Under the pieces are notes generated by a model that worked only from the letters and a program-made list of their open reading frames with translations, made no database searches and had not been told where the DNA came from. A DNA stretch of 9,581 bases, from positions 1 to 9,581 of the forward strand of contig DYKW01000059.1 in assembly GCA_020722405.1 (NCBI GenBank). Direction: 5' to 3'. Numbering within the stretch: position 1 is the stretch's first letter; the number at the start of each line of letters is the position of its first letter. Shown piece after piece: positions 6,318 through 9,581 of the stretch. This stretch comes from Anaerolinea thermophila. GTDB taxonomy: Bacteria > Chloroflexota > Anaerolineae > Anaerolineales > DRKV01. The translations under genes and the position numbers were made by a program.

Positions 6318-7040
6318 TCATTCCTCCGCCTTGGTTTGAAGCACCCGCATCAGCGCCTCTACCTCGCCCCGGAACGGGCTGGCGTCGAATTCGCTCAGGT
6401 CACAGGCAAGACAGGCCTCGATGTCCTTGCGCGACAGGTAGTGCTTGTGCAGGAAGTTCATCTCCACATGAACTTCACTGTCAGCGATCTCGCGCTCGTC
6501 CGGGTTGGCGCTGTCGCGCAGGAACTGCAACAGACAAGCATGCAGCACACTCGGCATATGGTTCTGGATGCCCCGTATCTGCTGCATGACTTCTTCGATG
6601 CGCTGGTTTGCCGTTGCCTGATCGCTGAAGAAGATGTTGCCGTTGGGATGTGCAATCTCATTTCGCTGATCCACCAGCTTCTGAAACTTGCCGATATGCT
6701 GGTTCTCGCAACCGGCCAGCCGCAAAAATTTGAAGATCGTACGTTCGTTGATTTCGCTGAAAGAAAAGGGGGAAGTGGCTTTGAGAAGTCCGCTCTCTTC
6801 TTCTTTTTTCATGAAGATGATGGACTTCGCAAAGTCATCAGGTTGAGCCTGCTTGATTTGCCACACCGAGAAATACACGTAGCTCATGTAGAGCATATGA
6901 AAAGCGAGCATGGCGAACTGATACTTGCCCGCCACATAGTTGCTCTCGAAGGCTTCCCAGACAAAGCGGATGTACGCACCTTCGCCTGTCGATGGATAGG
7001 TCAGCGGCAGGTAATTGTGGATTTCCAGTGCAGCGTCCAT
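6318..7040 (-). CDS. Hypothetical protein with HEPN-like RNEIAH motif (possible ribonuclease)
   Basis: I do not recognise this 240-aa protein as a named family. It looks mainly helical and soluble, with no signal peptide. An aromatic, hydrophobic stretch at about 42-60 is broken by polar residues and is more like a buried helix than a membrane span. The key feature is RNEIAH at 126-131, followed by PNG. It fits the R-N-x-x-x-H (Rx4-6H) active-site motif of HEPN RNases, with flanking predicted helices (about 103-125 and 142-175) as expected for the fold. HEPN proteins are known toxins and RNA-cutting effectors in restriction and abortive-infection loci; PrrC and RloC are examples. Some HEPN-fold proteins with this motif are not nucleases, so the activity is inferred. 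The start lies 2 nt after the M-S stop, with GGGTG inside the end of that gene, so translation is probably coupled. The TGA is 22 nt from the next start. Confidence 0.85.
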   Translation of the reverse strand: MDAALEIHNYLPLTYPSTGEGAYIRFVWEAFESNYVAGKYQFAMLAFHMLYMSYVYFSVWQIKQAQPDDFAKSIIFMKKEEESGLLKATSPFSFSEINERTIFKFLRLAGCENQHIGKFQKLVDQRNEIAHPNGNIFFSDQATANQRIEEVMQQIRGIQNHMPSVLHACLLQFLRDSANPDEREIADSEVHVEMNFLHKHYLSRKDIEACLACDLSEFDASPFRGEVEALMRVLQTKAEE

Positions 7041-7042
7041 GA

Positions 7043-9523
7043 TCAGTTCACCCAGACGCGATCAATAGCCGATTTGATCTTGATTTCGAAGCGAGAGATC
7101 AATTCTCTATTAGCATTAACCAACTCAAGATCTCTTTCAATTTCGTCTACGATTGATTGCTGGTCCTCAATCCTTGGTGGGATCGGCACCATTATGTTTA
7201 CTAGGGCATTGCCATTAAACTGTGGCTGCCCTCCACCTGAGACTAACCTTCTTGCTTGCAACCAATAGTTCTCGCTTTGAGAAAAGGCCCAATAATATTT
7301 GGGAAGAATTCGATCTGAAGGAAGTCTCAAGCGGATTAGATAAGATGCAAAAATTGCAGGAGCATCTTCTTCGTATAACATGGTTTTCCCATAGGTTGCT
7401 CCCGTGCGTGCAACTAAGATATCTCCCTTTTGTAAAGCATACTTAGATGTTTCATCGTTCAAGTCAATATAGCGAGCGTCACTTGCAGAAAGATGACCAT
7501 CTGAATCAATGTCTGTAATACGTATAAAGCGATGGCTACCAGCTTCTTGTGCTGACGCAGTGAAACCATATTCTGGTTTGCATAGCTCTCCAATACTGAC
7601 AAGAGGCCATTCCTCCCTCACGGTAATGCGGGGCTTGTAGCTCTCTAAAACTTTGCGAGCGCCGTCTATGACGTTCTGGTAGCCATCAATTTCAGCGATG
7701 ATCTCGCGCTGAATTTCGATGGGAGGCAAAGGAATTTCAATTCCGCATAGTGCGGTCTTTGAAAACTCTTTAAATGTTCCCCCAGTAGCTAATCCTTCCA
7801 GTTGTGGCGCTAGAGCTTTCATCATGCAGGCTACAAATTCGGGCAATGCCCGATTGGAGTCCTGGATAATAATGTTCTTGAAGCCTTGGTTGGTTGCGGC
7901 TGGCATGCGTGCAATCGCAACCCGCCCAATGGTTGCTCGACTGGAAACTAAGATGGTGCCAATCGGCAAAAGCTTGGCTGACGAGTTGTTCAAACCCTCT
8001 TCGCTGATTGTGCGCTCGGTGCCCGTTAGTTGTGTGATGAAGTCGGACTGAGGTAGGTCTACCAAGGTTGCCCACGCTACGCCGCCATTCCAATAGGCTG
8101 GCTCATCGGATTTTGGTGTGCCACCACTTTCAATCCTGAAAAGCGTTTCATCGCCAAGGGATACCATCGGCCAATGTCGAGAACGCTCGGTGTCCTGCCG
8201 ATAGCGATCGCCACTAAAGCTCCAGTCGGCGTTCTCGGCGATCTGCTCCCTGCTCACGCTGTGCGCCAGCTCATTTCCCTCAAAAACTTCAGGGGCTGCA
8301 AAAAAGCTCCTCAACGCTTGTTCGGCAAGAGGTAAATCGTCCTGCTCGATAGGGCGACGCTGTGCACCCAATGCGAAGCCATCGTTGCCGACCTTCACAA
8401 ACAACACCTTGTCGGTCTGCTTGGCCAGTCGTTTGTCCAGAATCAGGATGGAGGTCTTGACGCCGCTGTAGGGCTGGAACACGCCAGCCGGCAACGAGAC
8501 GACCGCCACCAGCGAGTTCTGTACCAGCAGCTTGCGCAGTGCCTTGTAAGCGGTGCCGCTCTGGAAAATGATGCCTTCCGGCACGATGATGCCGGCCCGG
8601 CCGTTGGGGCTCAGGTGCTCATGGATGTAATCGACGAACAGCACTTCCGAACGTGTTGCCTGAATGGAAAAGCGTTTGTGCGGTTTGATACCGCCCTTCG
8701 GTGACATGAAGGGCGGATTGGCGAGGATCACATCCGCGTGTTCATTCCACTTATCTTCGCTGGTGAGCGTGTCGTATTCGTCCACGTGCGGGTCACTGAA
8801 GCCATGCAGGTAGAGGTTCACCAGCGACAGACGCACCATGTCCGGTGAAATGTCATAACCATGGATGTTGGCAGCCAGCTTGTTGCGCTCGTCCGGTGTC
8901 AGCTTGTCGCCCGGCTTGTGCGCTTTGTTCTGGTCCAGGATGTATTTCCAGGCCGAGATCAGAAAGCCTGCCGTACCGCAGGCGGGGTCGAGGATGCGCT
9001 CGTGCTTCTGCGGGTTGATGACCCGGACGATAAAATCAATGATGTGTCGCGGCGTACGGAACTGGCCCGCATCGCCCTGGCTGCCCAGCACCGACAGCAG
9101 GTATTCGAAAGCGTCGCCTAGTCGCTCGGAATGATCGTAGGAAAAGCCGTCGATCTCTTTCAAAAACGCTTTTAGCGTTTCCGGATCGCGGTAAGGCAGG
9201 TAGGCGTTCTTGAAGATGTCGCGGAACAACGCTGGCAGGTGCGTGTTCTCGGTCATCTTGCCAATGGCCTCGGAGTAAAGGTTCAGCGTGTCCTGCCCCC
9301 CCATGCTGGGCGCCAGCAGTTTGCTCCAGCTGTATTTCTCAAAGCCGTTGACGAAGAAGCTGCGCTTGCCGCCGAACTCTTCGGACTGTGCATCCATGTC
9401 GTCCATGAACTTGTAGATCAGCGCGATGGTGATCTGCTCGACCTGGCTCTTGGGGTCAGGCACTTTGCCGACGAGGATGTCGCGGCAGGAGTCGATTCGG
9501 CGTTTGGTGTCGGTATCCAGCAT
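7043..9523 (-). CDS. Type I-style DNA methyltransferase fused to a two-TRD specificity subunit (HsdM-HsdS fusion)
   Basis: This 826-aa protein is predicted to methylate adenine N6 at a specific, probably bipartite, DNA site using S-adenosylmethionine. Residues 1-150 resemble the helical HsdM N-terminal domain. The methylase core follows, with FRTPRH (155-160), AdoMet motif I DPACGTAGF (179-187), GYDIS (222-226) and catalytic motif IV NPPF (269-272). From about residue 451 the chain is an HsdS: TRD1 opens with WPMVSLGDE (451) and closes with IPLPPIEIQREI (597-608) plus a helix. TRD2 opens with WPLVSIGEL (639) and closes with VPIPPRIEDQQ (779-789) plus a C-terminal helix. M and S are usually separate proteins of about 500 and 400 aa, so this is a true fusion with no stop or frameshift between them. 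No nuclease motif is visible at the N terminus, unlike type IIG enzymes. The ATG follows a weak GAGAAG by 7 nt. It is the first gene of the operon, and the next start lies 2 nt after its stop. The S part is AT-richer than the rest, consistent with TRD exchange. Confidence 0.95.
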   Translation of the reverse strand: MLDTDTKRRIDSCRDILVGKVPDPKSQVEQITIALIYKFMDDMDAQSEEFGGKRSFFVNGFEKYSWSKLLAPSMGGQDTLNLYSEAIGKMTENTHLPALFRDIFKNAYLPYRDPETLKAFLKEIDGFSYDHSERLGDAFEYLLSVLGSQGDAGQFRTPRHIIDFIVRVINPQKHERILDPACGTAGFLISAWKYILDQNKAHKPGDKLTPDERNKLAANIHGYDISPDMVRLSLVNLYLHGFSDPHVDEYDTLTSEDKWNEHADVILANPPFMSPKGGIKPHKRFSIQATRSEVLFVDYIHEHLSPNGRAGIIVPEGIIFQSGTAYKALRKLLVQNSLVAVVSLPAGVFQPYSGVKTSILILDKRLAKQTDKVLFVKVGNDGFALGAQRRPIEQDDLPLAEQALRSFFAAPEVFEGNELAHSVSREQIAENADWSFSGDRYRQDTERSRHWPMVSLGDETLFRIESGGTPKSDEPAYWNGGVAWATLVDLPQSDFITQLTGTERTISEEGLNNSSAKLLPIGTILVSSRATIGRVAIARMPAATNQGFKNIIIQDSNRALPEFVACMMKALAPQLEGLATGGTFKEFSKTALCGIEIPLPPIEIQREIIAEIDGYQNVIDGARKVLESYKPRITVREEWPLVSIGELCKPEYGFTASAQEAGSHRFIRITDIDSDGHLSASDARYIDLNDETSKYALQKGDILVARTGATYGKTMLYEEDAPAIFASYLIRLRLPSDRILPKYYWAFSQSENYWLQARRLVSGGGQPQFNGNALVNIMVPIPPRIEDQQSIVDEIERDLELVNANRELISRFEIKIKSAIDRVWVN
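7060..8015 (-). other. AT-rich specificity (TRD) segment of the methylase fusion
   Basis: The part of the fusion gene coding for both TRDs, especially TRD2 and the C-terminal helix (7060-7480), is clearly AT-richer than the methylase half and the downstream genes; by eye, lines near 7081-7140 and 7261-7320 are below 40% GC. The shift starts inside TRD1 and ends near the stop. HsdS target-recognition domains are known to be swapped by recombination, so this probably marks imported specificity DNA. Confidence 0.6.
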
Positions 9524-9542
9524 GGTGTTGTTCTTCTCGTTC

Positions 9543-9558
9543 GGCCGCTTGGGCGGCC
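9543..9558 (-). promoter_or_regulatory. GC-rich hairpin in the operon leader
   Basis: GGCCGC (9543-9548) and GCGGCC (9553-9558) form a perfect 6-bp stem with a 4-nt loop, 20-35 nt upstream of the methylase-fusion ATG. If transcribed it sits just before the weak GAGAAG ribosome-binding site and could influence initiation. It could also be the end of an upstream transcript, but no U-run follows. No promoter can be assigned in the 58 nt available. Confidence 0.4.
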
Positions 9559-9581
9559 TTGAATGACTTACATGAATTGGT

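Noticed and set aside
6292..6321. Nine-codon frame (MMAAIRRRT) overlapping the stop of the HEPN-like gene and the start of the PHP-ATPase gene
   Set aside because: It overlaps both neighbours by ATGA-type junctions and could relay ribosomes, but an AGGAG for the PHP-ATPase lies inside it and explains initiation; 30 nt is too short to claim a gene.
6309..7268. 319-codon plus-strand frame opposite the HEPN-like gene
   Set aside because: It spans the junction of two minus-strand genes antisense to them. The minus-strand 240-aa frame fits the operon spacing exactly and carries the RNEIAH motif, so it is the real gene.

Overview
The window is one GC-rich block (only the specificity half of the methylase gene is clearly AT-richer) with five genes, all on the minus strand and packed as one operon read from right to left. 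The gaps between genes are 2, 22, 1 and 23 nt, and most starts have a Shine-Dalgarno-like sequence inside the end of the preceding gene or in the short gap. Base composition, codon choice and protein families suggest a proteobacterium (beta or gamma, Pseudomonas/Burkholderiales/Xanthomonas-like). No rRNA, tRNA or housekeeping gene fixes the species. The content is that of an accessory defence region.

In transcription order: (1) 9523-7043, a type I-style N6-adenine DNA methyltransferase fused in one chain to a two-TRD specificity subunit (HsdM-HsdS); (2) 7040-6318, an unrecognised 240-aa protein with an RNEIAH motif, the signature of HEPN ribonucleases; (3) 6295-3449, a 948-aa PHP phosphoesterase fused to an SMC/RecN-like ABC ATPase (TrlF family, similar in layout to the Ppl defence protein); (4) 3447-2179, an AlbA_2 (Schlafen-type) protein with a C-terminal GHKL-like ATP-binding domain; (5) 2155-443, a DUF262 protein with a DGQQR motif and a C-terminal HNH (DUF1524-like) nuclease motif, the layout of GmrSD, BrxU and SspE.

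No HsdR translocase/nuclease is encoded in the window. A plausible reading is a modification-based defence module. The M-S fusion would mark self DNA, and one or more of the four companion genes (possible RNase, PHP-ATPase, AlbA_2-ATPase, DUF262-HNH nuclease) would act on unmarked or invading nucleic acid. This functional assignment is inference. An hsdR gene could lie just outside either edge.

The left 442 nt hold no convincing gene but are structured. An array of about twelve degenerate units of roughly 11 nt (consensus GTGGCAACATT on the plus strand) starts directly after the stop codon of the last gene. Beyond it lie a perfect 15-bp inverted repeat (216-255) and a perfect 12-bp inverted repeat (61-100). 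The right 58 nt are the leader of the operon and contain a short GC-rich hairpin.
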